64,000 nt of DNA. It comes from Lobosporangium transversale. Lineage: Eukaryota; Mortierellomycota; Mortierellomycetes; Mortierellales; Mortierellaceae. The stretch is taken from the NCBI RefSeq assembly GCF_002105155.1, contig NW_019028995.1, forward strand, positions 62,001 through 126,000. Direction: 5' to 3'. Position numbers and translations under genes: made by a program. Shown piece by piece: positions 1 to 8,465 of this stretch. A model generated the notes under the pieces. It saw only the letters and a program-made list of their open reading frames with translations. It was not told where the DNA came from and did no database searches. The number at the start of each line of letters is the position of its first letter. The stretch's first letter is position 1.

Positions 1-1086
1 TATGAACGAACCATGATAGCAAAGAATGACACCTCATCGTCACAGAGCCAAAGTGTCGATACAAATGACTTGAAGGGCAAGGTCATTACGCAGGATGGCG
101 TTATTATTTTTGAGAAGGTGCCCATCGTGACACCCAACAACGATGTCTTGGTGAAGGAATTGTCATTCAAGGTCACTAAAGGGACAGATGTCATTATTGC
201 CGGACCGAATGGTATTTTATTCTTGATTCAACAGTTAAGGAAACTTGGTGCAATTTGTGGAACTTTTCGTATATTGGGTGCTAACCCTCTTTTCTCCTTT
301 CTCTCTTTCTTTGAATCAAACCAGGCTGTGGAAAATCGTCGCTGTTCCGTATTTTGGGCGACCTCTGGCCATTGTTTGGTGGTACAGTAACGAAGCCCCA
401 TCCCTCCAAGTTGTTCTACGTCCCACAAAAACCTTACCTGGCGTTAGGAACCTTCCGTGACCAGGTGATTTACCCTGATACTAAGCAGCAGGCGCTTGCT
501 AAAGGATTCACGGATGCGAAGTTGTTTGAGCTTTTAAGCGTTGTTCACCTCGGATACTTGATTGATCGCGAAGGTGGATGGGACTCTGTTCAAGACTGGG
601 CTGACGTGTAAGTTTTCCCTGCTTCATTACGGAAAATCATGCTATATAGATCGAAGGCTTGAAGTATTCCAATTCATCTCCCTGTCATCCCTATTAATTA
701 TAACATTAACCCAATCAATACATAGTCTTTCCGGTGGTGAGAAGCAGCGTGTAGCAATGGCTCGACTGTTCTATCATCGTCCTCAGTTTGCTATCTTGGA
801 TGAGTGCACGTCTGCAGTCAGCATTGATGTCGAAGGAATCATGTATGAACACGCGCGACAGTCTGGCATCACTCTGTTCACGGTCTCACATCGTCCATCG
901 CTAATCCGCTACCACGAGTACCTGCTTCGGTTCGATGGGGAAGGTAACTATCAATTCCGAAAACTCGGCAAGGAAGACATCCAGCAAACCGCTTTTGGCT
1001 TTGGCCATGGGAAATCTAAAAAGATCAGGAAGCTTGGTGAGGAAGATAGGGATGGCGATGATGCTGATACAGAAAATAGTGTGTAA
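1..1086 (+). CDS. Peroxisomal ABCD-type (PXA/ALDP) half-transporter, C-terminal part
   Basis: The 5' end lies outside the window; the frame is open from base 1. Exons read 1-211, 325-607 and 726-1086, with both introns in phase and GT-AG. The protein is the nucleotide-binding domain of an ABC half-transporter. Walker A (GPNGCGKSS) is split by the first intron. It is followed by a Q-loop segment ([15 protein letters not shown]), the signature [13 protein letters not shown], Walker [11 protein letters not shown] and the H-loop TVSHRP. The [10 protein letters not shown] wording and the [13 protein letters not shown] segment are typical of the ABCD family (ALDP/Pxa1/Pxa2), which imports long-chain acyl-CoA into peroxisomes for beta-oxidation. 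After the NBD there is a charged tail of about 50 residues. The transmembrane part is not in view, so Pxa1 versus Pxa2 cannot be decided. Family assignment is strong. Confidence 0.88.
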
Positions 1087-1165
1087 ATAGGCAATTGAAA
1101 TTATTGTGAAGTGAGGGTGGGTCATCCATCCATAAATAAAATAAAACTATCAAATACAAATATTT
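1087..1165. other. Short 3' flank of ABC gene before retroposon copy 1
   Basis: A/T-rich spacer with several AATAAA-like hexamers (around 1130-1145) that could serve as the polyadenylation region of the ABC gene. The 3' end of retroposon copy 1 begins right after it. No gene seen. Confidence 0.5.
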
Positions 1166-1783
1166 GATAACCAGGGCCTGCAGGACCATGGGACTTATTA
1201 TCTACACTCTATGAACAAAATGCTCCAGAAACTATAGTCAATAAAAAGTTATACTACACAAACGTCGAAAGCGGCTGCATCCATGGTTTCATAAACCCTG
1301 ACCGTCGTAGTTGATACCTAAAGTCCGCCTTTCCGACCTGTTGCGCAACGCGACAAAATATCCGTCATCCATAGTTATCAAAACCTTCATTCCACCTAGC
1401 CGCTCCATCACGTCCAGTTTGGTTTTCCCAAGGTAACTGTCCCGGACTTGGTCATCCGCGATCTTGTAGATCTCTTTTACATTCAGCTTCTGTCTTTGTC
1501 TGAGGGAAGGGACAAGGAAATCATTGCTACTACGTCTGTGCTCCCCAACACAGTTGCGTCCTCTAGCGCGTTTGCTCATAGCAGTGATTCCACGAGCCTT
1601 TTCCTATTCAAAGGTGACTTTACACCGTTTGTTCCAGATTTCTGTACGGCCGAATTCTTCTATGGCCTTGACAAAGCGCCCTGCCATATATGTTGCTATC
1701 CTTGTTGTTGTCTTGAAGCCAACTTTCCAACTCTGAGCAATGGACTTGGGCGTAAGTCCATGATAAATGCCCTGCACAGACCA
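1166..1783 (-). mobile_element. Retroposon copy 1, 5'-truncated
   Basis: This segment is nearly identical to copy 2 (2199-about 2818) read on the minus strand; I see only scattered substitutions and a small indel near 1350. Its 3' end (minus strand) starts at the gataac box at 1166. Its 5' end stops abruptly at 1783, where copy 2 continues, so about 300 bp of the head, including the tRNA-like part, is missing. The coding frame shared with copy 2 is broken: a TGG codon of copy 2 corresponds to TAG near 1612, leaving two ORF fragments (1289-1579 and the C-proximal frame upstream). There is no clean poly(A) tail or target duplication, so it is probably older than copies 2 and 3. Confidence 0.8.
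1289..1783 (-). pseudogene. Decayed ORF of retroposon copy 1
   Basis: Reads the same basic protein as the ORF of copy 2 (segments MSKRARGRNCVGEHRRSS and LNVKEIYKIADDQVRDSYL are recognisable), but an in-frame TAG interrupts it and its N-terminal quarter is lost with the 5' truncation. Downstream it keeps a short extension that copy 2 lacks because of a stop at 2397. I do not recognise the protein family; the fragment is rich in Arg/Lys. It is unlikely to be expressed as a protein. Confidence 0.6.
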
Positions 1784-1799
1784 ACAAAACAAACGCCCA

Positions 1800-1843
1800 T
1801 TTTTTTTTTTTTCTTTTTTTTTTGATAACAAGGACCCTCAGGT
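1800..1843 (-). mobile_element. Retroposon copy 3, only tail plus about 18 bp
   Basis: A 44 bp insert made of an oligo-T run (poly(A) on the minus strand, one interruption) and the extreme 3' end of the element (gataacaaggaccctcag), flanked by a perfect 17 bp duplication, aacaaaacaaacgccca, at 1783-1799 and 1844-1860. This is what extreme 5' truncation during target-primed reverse transcription leaves behind. A second T run (about 1866-1886) follows just outside it. Confidence 0.8.
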
Positions 1844-1860
1844 AACAAAACAAACGCCCA

Positions 1861-2148
1861 CTCAATTTTTTTTTTTTTTTTTTTTAAGCAAAATACACAA
1901 GCACCCTTTAGTCACGTGTTTCAATTTATTGTCTTCTTAATCTGGCTAAAGCACTCGTCACTTGTCGTAAATCTGCTATTTACGTATCCTCTTCTTCATT
2001 ATTTCCATCATCATTCAGTACTTTTATCATTATTTCCTTTATCAATCCTAGTATTTAAATCACTTTGGCTTCTTTGCAAAACAGCATCCCTCTTTTCACT
2101 TTTGATGCTATTTTGCAGGTGAGCGACTTTTATTATTATTTGTAGTTT
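1861..2148. other. A/T-rich spacer between retroposon copies
   Basis: Pyrimidine-rich DNA without a supported gene. It holds the left copy (2086-2118) of a 33 bp direct repeat that recurs at 3166-3198. Confidence 0.5.
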
Positions 2149-2163
2149 TACTAAGTCAAGCTC

Positions 2164-2166
<3 letters not shown>
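2149..2166. repeat. Target-site duplication, left (copy 2)
   Basis: The 18 bp tactaagtcaagctcgtt is repeated exactly at 3128-3145 on the other side of retroposon copy 2. This marks the insertion boundaries. Confidence 0.93.
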
Positions 2167-2199
<33 letters not shown>

Positions 2200-2396
2200 A
2201 TAACAAGGACCCTCAGGGTCATGGGATTTATTTTCTACACTCTGTGAACAAAATGCTCCAGAAACTATAGTCAATAAACAGCTATTACTGTACAAACGAC
2301 AAGAGCCGCTGTATCCATGATTTCATAAACCTTGGCCGCCGTGGTTGGTACTCAAAGTCCACCTTTCCGACGTGGCCTGTTGCGCAACGCGACAAA

Positions 2397-2963
2397 TTAT
2401 CCGCTATCCATAGTCATCAAAAACTTCATTCCACCTAGCCGCTCCATCACGTCCAGTTTGGCTTTCCCAAGGTAAATGTCCCGGACTCGGTCATCCGCGA
2501 TCTTGTAGATCTCTTTTACATTCAGCTTCTGTCTTTGTCTGAGGGAAGGGACAAGGAAATCATTGCTACTACGTCTGTGCTCCCCAACACAGTTGCGTCC
2601 TCTAGCGCGTTTGCTCATAGCAGTGATTCCGCGAGCCTTTTCCCATTCAACGGTGACTTTACACCGTTTGTTCCAGATTTCTGTACGACCGAATTCCTCT
2701 ATGGCCTTGACGAAGCGCCCTGCCATATATGTAGCTATCCTTGTTGTTGTCTTGAAGCCAACTTTCCAACTCTGAGCAATGGACTTGGGCGTAAGTCCAT
2801 GGTAAATGTCCTGCACAGACCACTCTGGTGTGTGCTCTCTCTCTTCCTCATCACCGTCGTTCCTATCACCATGGCGTCGTACTTCTCGCACACCATCGAT
2901 ATGCATCTCTAGAGTTTTCCAAATGTAGTCCTCCTCTGCCGCAGTAAAAGTAGCGGAGAACAC
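2397..2963 (-). CDS. ORF inside retroposon copy 2, unknown basic protein
   Basis: A 188-residue ATG-to-stop frame in the same orientation as the retroposon transcript. The N-terminus is acidic (FTAAEEDYIWKTLEMHID, then DRNDGDEEE). The middle and C-terminal parts are basic and rich in Arg/Lys (SWKVGFKTTTRIATYMAGR, SKRARGRNC, PSLRQRQKLNVKEIYKI). I recognise no domain. Copy 1 shows that the frame once continued about 20 residues past the stop at 2397, so this copy may be slightly truncated. Whether it is translated, or is a captured host sequence carried along, cannot be told here. Confidence 0.4.
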   Translation of the reverse strand: MFSATFTAAEEDYIWKTLEMHIDGVREVRRHGDRNDGDEEEREHTPEWSVQDIYHGLTPKSIAQSWKVGFKTTTRIATYMAGRFVKAIEEFGRTEIWNKRCKVTVEWEKARGITAMSKRARGRNCVGEHRRSSNDFLVPSLRQRQKLNVKEIYKIADDRVRDIYLGKAKLDVMERLGGMKFLMTMDSG

Positions 2964-3039
2964 TAGGCTGTCTCGGAGAGAAAGTATAAAAACTCAAGCA
3001 AATCCCTGACCTGGCACATGTTTGCTTCACTTTATGTGC

Positions 3040-3118
3040 CTTAACCAGGACTCGAACCCGGCCCCTGGGCTAGACAGGAGGGTGCCCTGACGAGTATACT
3101 ACTCAGCCATTGGGCTTT
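3040..3118 (-). promoter_or_regulatory. tRNA-derived head with internal pol III promoter
   Basis: On the minus strand an A-box-like TGGCTGAGTAGT (3109-3098) lies about 40 nt before a perfect B box GGTTCGAGTCC (3058-3048). The B box sits in an intact T-arm (CCGGG loop CCTGG, one G-T pair). The acceptor stem is not convincing, so this is a tRNA-like promoter, not a working tRNA gene. It is the 5' end of retroposon copy 2. Confidence 0.75.
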
Positions 3119-3127
3119 GCCCAAAAC

Positions 3128-3145
3128 TACTAAGTCAAGCTCGTT
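3128..3145. repeat. Target-site duplication, right (copy 2)
   Basis: Exact match to 2149-2166; see that entry. Confidence 0.93.
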
Positions 3146-3165
3146 CTTATCAGTATTTATTAAAG

Positions 3166-3198
3166 ATCCCTCTTTTCACTTTTGATGCTATTTTGCAG
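3166..3198. repeat. 33 bp direct repeat of 2086-2118
   Basis: The 33 bp starting atccctcttttcactt is identical at 2086-2118. Without the retroposon the two copies would start about 101 bp apart, so a small local duplication existed before, or independently of, the insertion. Confidence 0.85.
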
Positions 3199-3351
3199 CA
3201 TTCTCCAGGACTATCATTGTTGATTTATGATCCTTTAGTGATCTATTTGTCAGATTATCTTCCTTTGGCACTTTGTCCATTTATGAATTTATCTTTTGGC
3301 ACTTCGTCCAATTTTTTATTATCATTTTGTTCATTTTCTGTCAATCTTTGG

Positions 3352-3404
3352 GATTATTGACGGATCTTTCCACGTCAGGATCATTGACAGATCTTTCCAC
3401 GTCA
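3352..3404. repeat. Two 27 bp tandem units upstream of tRNA-Asp
   Basis: Units starting at 3352 and 3379 share gat(t/c)attgac(g/a)gatctttccacgtca with two differences. They end 15 bp before the tRNA gene. A regulatory role is possible but not shown. Confidence 0.7.
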
Positions 3405-3418
3405 CACTCATGTGATCG

Positions 3419-3490
3419 TCTTTGGTAGTATAGTGGTCAGTATCTCCGCCTGTCACGCGGAAGACCCGGGTTCAATTCCCGGCCAAAGAG
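3419..3490 (+). tRNA. trnD: tRNA-Asp (GTC)
   Basis: A 72 nt cloverleaf. The acceptor TCTTTGG (3419-3425) pairs fully with CCAAAGA (3483-3489), with discriminator G3490. The D-arm contains the A box TAGTATAGTGGTCAGTA. The anticodon loop CTGTCAC gives anticodon GTC. The T-arm is CCGGG-TTCAATT-CCCGG. There is no intron. A short TTTCTTTT follows as the pol III terminator. The sequence fits eukaryotic tRNA-Asp. Confidence 0.96.
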
Positions 3491-4632
3491 TTTCTTTTAG
3501 AATCTGACACTTTTTTTGTTGATGAGAAATTGTGTTAACAACCCACCTTCAATGAAACGGAGACTAGATGCAGGAACGCTACGTAATCGAGGAGCATTTG
3601 AAACATGGGTGAAGATTTTTGCACGGGGTCTTTATTAGTTTATTGGATGAAGTTATTTGTACGGCCCCCGTGCAAATAAATTTTCTGCTCTGCCCCGTAC
3701 ACACCTTATTTACACTGCTCCGGGGTCTTTATTTCATCTACAAGCGGCAATATGTATCTACAGACTACATGATTCTAGCTTTTTATTTCGAAGGAAATAA
3801 TCAAAGATGAGTCTAGAGTAGAGAGGAGTCTGGAATTATTACTACTGGAAGTTGTAACGCCGTGGGAGCTGCGATACTCATCGCGCTCTGTTGCATATTT
3901 CACAGTATGCAATATTATAATGGCCTAGCTAGGAGTAAAAAACATTAATGCGCTAAAAAGATTAGCGGTAGAAATTAGTGACAATAATGCACCACACATG
4001 GACGCGATAAATCTTTGATATGAAGTTTTTAGAATGAACCAATGTCATCTTACAGATAGATACGTAGCTACCTGGTACAAGTTCTACCAGAAATGAATAA
4101 ATACCCATGGGTGTGGCGTGTGGACCCATATCTTATTCTCACTTACTTTTCGACTGCTTACTATCTACAAAATATATTTCACGCTCTATTCCGCTCTACA
4201 GTCACCCGAAAGAAAGTAAGGTCGTACAAATATCTTTTCCCTTGATTTTTCGTCTGTTTATACAGACTCGAACCGGAAAAATTGCTCAGTAACCAGTTGT
4301 CATCGACCGAATGTTAAAAAAAGATAGTCTTCCTGCTATTTCCTTCTGACATTCGAACGAGTACGTGAGCATGGTTCCGATACAGGTGCAGATGCAGATG
4401 CAGAGTACGTAGTTACCAGCTATATTGCTAAACCAAGGTATCAAGTAGCGATCTTGGAAGGTTATACGACCAGCCACAGCCTTTTTTTTACGTGGTTTCA
4501 TTAGCGAGTTATGGCCCGAGTTTTTTTTACGTAATTTCATTAGAGGGTCATGGCCCGAGTTTTTTTTTTTAACGAGTGATCAACCATCCATCTACGTGTT
4601 AATCCTCATTTTCTATTAATTAATCAATATAC
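3491..4632. other. Intergenic, no gene recognised
   Basis: About 1.1 kb between tRNA-Asp and the chitin deacetylase 3' end. Only short unsupported frames occur. It contains the 39 bp tandem repeat at 4482-4570. Confidence 0.5.
4482..4570. repeat. 39 bp tandem repeat, two units plus a partial third
   Basis: Units at 4482-4520 and 4521-4559 each consist of eight T, then acgt(gg/aa)tttcattag and end in atggcccgag (4 to 5 differences). A further T run and partial unit follow to about 4570. Confidence 0.8.
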
Positions 4633-6221
4633 TTAATAAAAGGCTACAAGGGTTGCAACGGTCATACTAATGCCAGCCACCAGGGCTGATGATGGGCTTG
4701 CAAAAATAGCAGCATTTGGATTTTTGTTTCCATTATTGGCGGCGGGTTCAGTGACGTTGCTGCCACCACTGCCACTGCCATTGTCATTACTATTGGTCCC
4801 ATTTGAGCCAGGAAGCAATACGAAGGAACCAACTCCTTCCTTATAGGGCTTACCATCACCCAAGCATTGAGCAATAGGCTGCATCACTAAACCTTTGGTC
4901 GAATACGCAATAGGCAAGATACCATTGACAGAGACGTCTACTTCTTGAGCAAATACTGCGAATTGTTTATTGGAGGACCAGTGAGAAGCTTGTTAGCCTC
5001 TTATAAAATAAACAAGGCCGACAGCAACAGCAACAGAGGAAAAGTATAAAGATATGAATAAACTTACAGTCGTGTTCCAAAACAATGAAACCGGTGCTCA
5101 TGGTGGGAATCTTGGTCAGCCATGCCTTAAAGGTGTCGACAACTGACTGTGAGGTAGCGGTGCCTCCAGGAATGTTCCACTATTTTTTTTATGACAGGGG
5201 AAAAGCAGGGGTAATAATCCAACAACAACAAAAAAAAAAATAGGTGTGTCCAAGTTAGATATCAAGAAATGAACTCCAAATGATCAAGAATTTAAAAATA
5301 CACCCATGTATCGGAATTTACATCATCAGTATCAAAACCCTGGGTCCAAATAGACGTCTTAAAGCCAAGCTGGGTTGCAATGCTGCGGACACGGTTGTCG
5401 ACATCACCATAAGGTGGACGCCAATAGAGTGGAGTTGCTCCGATGGTATCAAAAATGGCCTTCTCAGTCCATTTGAGTTCTGCAACGATCTGCTCATTTG
5501 TTAAACTGGTCATGGAAGGGTGAGACCAAGTATGGATAGCAATTTGATGACCTTCTTGATAGGCGCGCTTCAGAGTGTTGGGGAAGCTGATGGCGCGAGA
5601 CCCGACGATAAAGAGAGTCGCTTTTTGGTTATGGGCCAGGAGGTTGTCATACAGGCGGGGCGAGTCAGGCGAGGGGCCATCTACATGTATGTTGATATCA
5701 ATGGTTGAAAACGCGTGATGAGTATGATTATATATAATGTGTATTGTAATGGGAAGACAAGACTTTTTGTGCTGCAATGATTGCAAATAGCCACAATGTA
5801 TACACACTCATAAAATTACTTTTTCTTGCAAAATTAATAACAAAAAAAACTTACCATCGTAAGTTAGGCCCCATGTTCCAGTCTTAGGACAGCTTGTGAT
5901 ATCACCAGGGGCTTCACACTTTTGGCATGTCCACCAACATTGATCCTTTGGGATCGTAGTCAAATCTGTGGGGCAGACACCGTTCTTGGATGGCGGGAAA
6001 ACAGGGACTTTTGAGAAATCGACCAACTTGAGCCAAGCCTGAACCTGAGGGTCCTGAATGAAAGGTGTACAGTCCAAGGCTGGATATGCGTTGACGGCCA
6101 CTGGCTTGTAAGTAGTACTACATTTAGCTACAGCACGCTTTTCAAGATTGTAATGGCCATGACCTAAGGCCAAGGAGAGAGAGAGGGACAGGATGGCGAA
6201 AGTAGAAAGAACCTTGACCAT
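4633..6221 (-). CDS. CDA: Chitin deacetylase (CE4), secreted, GPI-anchored
   Basis: Exons on the minus strand are 6221-5855, 5680-5322, 5179-5068 and 4955-4633, giving 386 residues with phases consistent throughout. The enzyme removes acetyl groups from chitin to make chitosan in the cell wall. A signal peptide (about residues 1-20) is followed by a possible Kex2 site (EKR). The CE4 motifs are present: TYDDGPS (residues 120-126, created by splicing exons 1 and 2), HTWSHP with metal ligands H172 and H176, RPPYGD (from R210), DTDDW (created by splicing exons 2 and 3) and the late GFIVLEHD. A Ser/Asn/Gly-rich linker and a hydrophobic C-terminus (VAGISMTVATLVAFY) indicate a GPI anchor. The donor at 5321 was chosen over one nearer 5306 because it gives the family sequence DTDDWNIPGGT. 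Confidence 0.93.
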
Positions 6222-6701
6222 TATTAAAGGGGAGTATTAGGCGCTATTGAAGATTAATGATGTTTGAGATGGTTATTGGCCAAGGAAATGGATTAGCAAA
6301 TCTTAAGGAGGCAGGGAGAGGAAGGATAAAAGCGAGGCTTTGTGATATAATGTCGTTAATCCTATCGGTCGTATAGTTGAGCGTATGAGGGGAAAGGAGA
6401 AGAGCAAAGGAAATAAATATGGAAGAAATAAGAGGGACAAACTGCTGGGTTCTCTCTTTTTATTATGCTCGTCTTGCTCGAAACAATGGCCATTGTTAGT
6501 TGCTGTTGATGATGATAAGCAACCGTTCATGGCTAATAATGCGCCGTTTATTGGCAAGTGTTAAAAATGAATTCATCCATATGCCTTTGGTCTATAGAAA
6601 CGTTGACTTCGGGTAAACTCTTGATGGCTCTGTTGTGTAAAGTGCATTTGTATATTTTTGGAAAACATTAGGCAGCTGGACACGAGCAAGTTCACGCATG
6701 A

Positions 6702-6739
<38 letters not shown>

Positions 6740-7366
6740 CTAAGCAATATTGCAGCCCAGAAGAACGGGCATCTGAATAGATAATGCATTTAGCCACCTC
6801 AGATATAGAGCAAGGGTGTTTGGCTGGACCGTCTCGGGCTAACATAGGCTTTGATCGTTTGTAAAGTTAAAATATCTTTGATAATGTTCGGTTGCTTCTT
6901 TTTGTTAATGCATTTGTAGGTAATCAGTCGTAGAAATAGCTTGCCCTTTTAAATATTGCTCAAATTCCCAGGTGATGCTCGGTTCTTCGGGTTCTAGATT
7001 GCTTCTTGGATTCAGTTGTCCAGCAGGTATCAGATAGCATCCTCCAACACCAGTCATGAACAATGCTTCTTTGTTTCTGTCCCTTTCTCTCTACCACTAT
7101 GGAGAAACTTATGTATATTTCTTGAGGAATGCCAAATGATCTTTTTGTTGACATCGTTTTTTCGAATGCTCCAATTGTTTGCCACAGTGAGTAGTAGCTG
7201 CGCAAAATTCAATATTTTTGTTATCCGCATCACCATAAAGCTGTTAGAGCACTGTTAATTTATTTATTAATTTCTCAATTAAACTAAAGAAGTCCATTAG
7301 GGAAGAGAAAGGGGGTGGTTTATGCTTTTGAACAAAATGGAGGGTATTCTACTTTATTTTTTTTGT
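6222..7366. other. Promoter/5' region of chitin deacetylase; no other gene
   Basis: Upstream DNA of the chitin deacetylase gene and the 3' flank of the next gene (both minus). It contains a T run of about 30 at 6707-6735. No supported coding region. Confidence 0.5.
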
Positions 7367-7777
7367 CTAAAAGCCGACAATAATGGCAGTTGCTGCTCCT
7401 GTAACCACAAGCAGAGCCGAAGCCTGCGATGTAAAGGACTGAGCGCTCGAGGGCTTTGTGCCAGTTGCAATGGGTGCACTCACAGTAGATGATCCAGCAC
7501 CACCAGTAGTGCCGATAGGAGCAGATGGGACGGGAGGAACAACGACACCACTAGTGCCAGCAGAGGGCACAGGAGGGAGTACGGGCCCGGTCGTAGGGGT
7601 TACACCACCATCGCCCTCAGAAACAGAGGAGGTGGGCTCGGGAATATCACCAGCCTCAGTTGTGGTAATAACATCAGCAGTGGTAGTGACGGCATTGGGG
7701 GGTGCAGCAGTCACTAGAGCCAAAGCTAGGACGGCAGAAGCCAAAACAAGGCAGAGAGTGGTCGACAAGGATTTCAT
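7367..7777 (-). CDS. Small secreted GPI-anchored Ser/Thr/Pro-rich wall protein
   Basis: Single exon, 136 residues. An N-terminal signal peptide (MKSLSTTLCLVLASAVLALA) is followed by a low-complexity region rich in Thr, Ser, Pro, Gly and Val with repeats of the type VLPPVPSAG / VVPPVPSAP. The C-terminal hydrophobic stretch ALLVVTGAATAIIVGF resembles a GPI attachment signal. No catalytic domain is present; this is probably an O-mannosylated structural wall or surface protein. It is transcribed in the same direction as the neighbouring chitin deacetylase, which is also predicted to be GPI-anchored. A TATA box lies 129 bp upstream of the start. No specific family recognised. Confidence 0.72.
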   Translation of the reverse strand: MKSLSTTLCLVLASAVLALALVTAAPPNAVTTTADVITTTEAGDIPEPTSSVSEGDGGVTPTTGPVLPPVPSAGTSGVVVPPVPSAPIGTTGGAGSSTVSAPIATGTKPSSAQSFTSQASALLVVTGAATAIIVGF

Positions 7778-7905
7778 GTTGCTAGTTATGAATTTTTCGT
7801 CGCGTTATAGATTTTAGGTGTTGAATGTATAAGTGTTTGGAGAGTATAATGTTGTGAATGCTGTATGATCTGAAAAATAAAAAAAAAGTGGAGGGAGTTC
7901 TGACT

Positions 7906-7912
7906 TTTTATA
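7906..7912 (-). promoter_or_regulatory. TATA box of the GPI protein gene
   Basis: TATAAAA on the minus strand, about 130 bp upstream of the ATG at 7777, in an otherwise non-coding stretch. Confidence 0.5.
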
Positions 7913-8465
7913 TGTGCTTGTCATTTGGGGCAAAGAAAGGCATCATTTCATCGTGCTATCGAGCACAAGAACTAGATTATGGTTGTTTCTAGGGTCCCAG
8001 GTGTAAGCAATTCACGCTAGGACGAGTTCCTACAGATACTCCAAAAAAATACGGTCTAGTAGAATAGCATATACAGAGCAACGGAACAGACGCTACAGAA
8101 CGATGGATGCAGCAGGGGGTATGTACTTGGTGTAATTTCGGACATGCGCTAAGAAATATTGCATCCAAGGAAGTATTTAAACTAGTGTGTTCTGATGTCC
8201 CTTTATTCCTTCCCTTCTTATGCGTCGTACGTGTACGTGAAATAATGACAGGGAATTTCATGAGTTTTAGTCTATCAAAGGCCCAGATTACACGTAGACT
8301 AGATCAGTAGACTAATGAAAAATAACGCGCCTCAGGGCAAAAAAAGCATTGGATCCATATTTTTCTAAAAATAAAAACAATCATATGAATAAATACATAT
8401 GACAAGGCATCCTAATGCGTTTAATTCAAGGCTGTATAGACCATTAGACCATTATTGTGATTAAA
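7913..8465. other. Intergenic, no gene recognised
   Basis: Upstream DNA of the small GPI protein and 3' flank of the copper-fist gene. Only unsupported short frames. Confidence 0.5.

Larger units (their letters stand above)
2167..3127 (-). mobile_element. Retroposon copy 2: tRNA-like head, ORF, poly(A) tail
   Basis: An insert of about 960 bp between perfect 18 bp target duplications. Read on the minus strand, the 5' end (3127-3040) is tRNA-like with pol III boxes. A 188-codon ORF follows (2963-2397), then about 200 bp of 3' region ending in the gataac box, then a run of 34 A residues (T run 2165-2198 on the plus strand). Head, tail and duplications together are the hallmarks of retroposition by a LINE-type machinery acting in trans. 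It carries no reverse transcriptase, so it is non-autonomous. It resembles a SINE in its head and tail, but is larger than usual for a SINE and holds an open frame. The family name is unknown to me. Confidence 0.88.

Noticed and set aside
4262-4285. B-box-like sequence on the minus strand (ccGGTTCGAGTCTG)
   Set aside because: Flanks do not fold into a cloverleaf and no A box is seen at the right distance.
5292-5320. Alternative donor in chitin deacetylase exon 2 near 5306
   Set aside because: It would add a duplicated Trp and extra residues; the GTAAAT donor at 5321 gives the conserved DTDDW motif directly.
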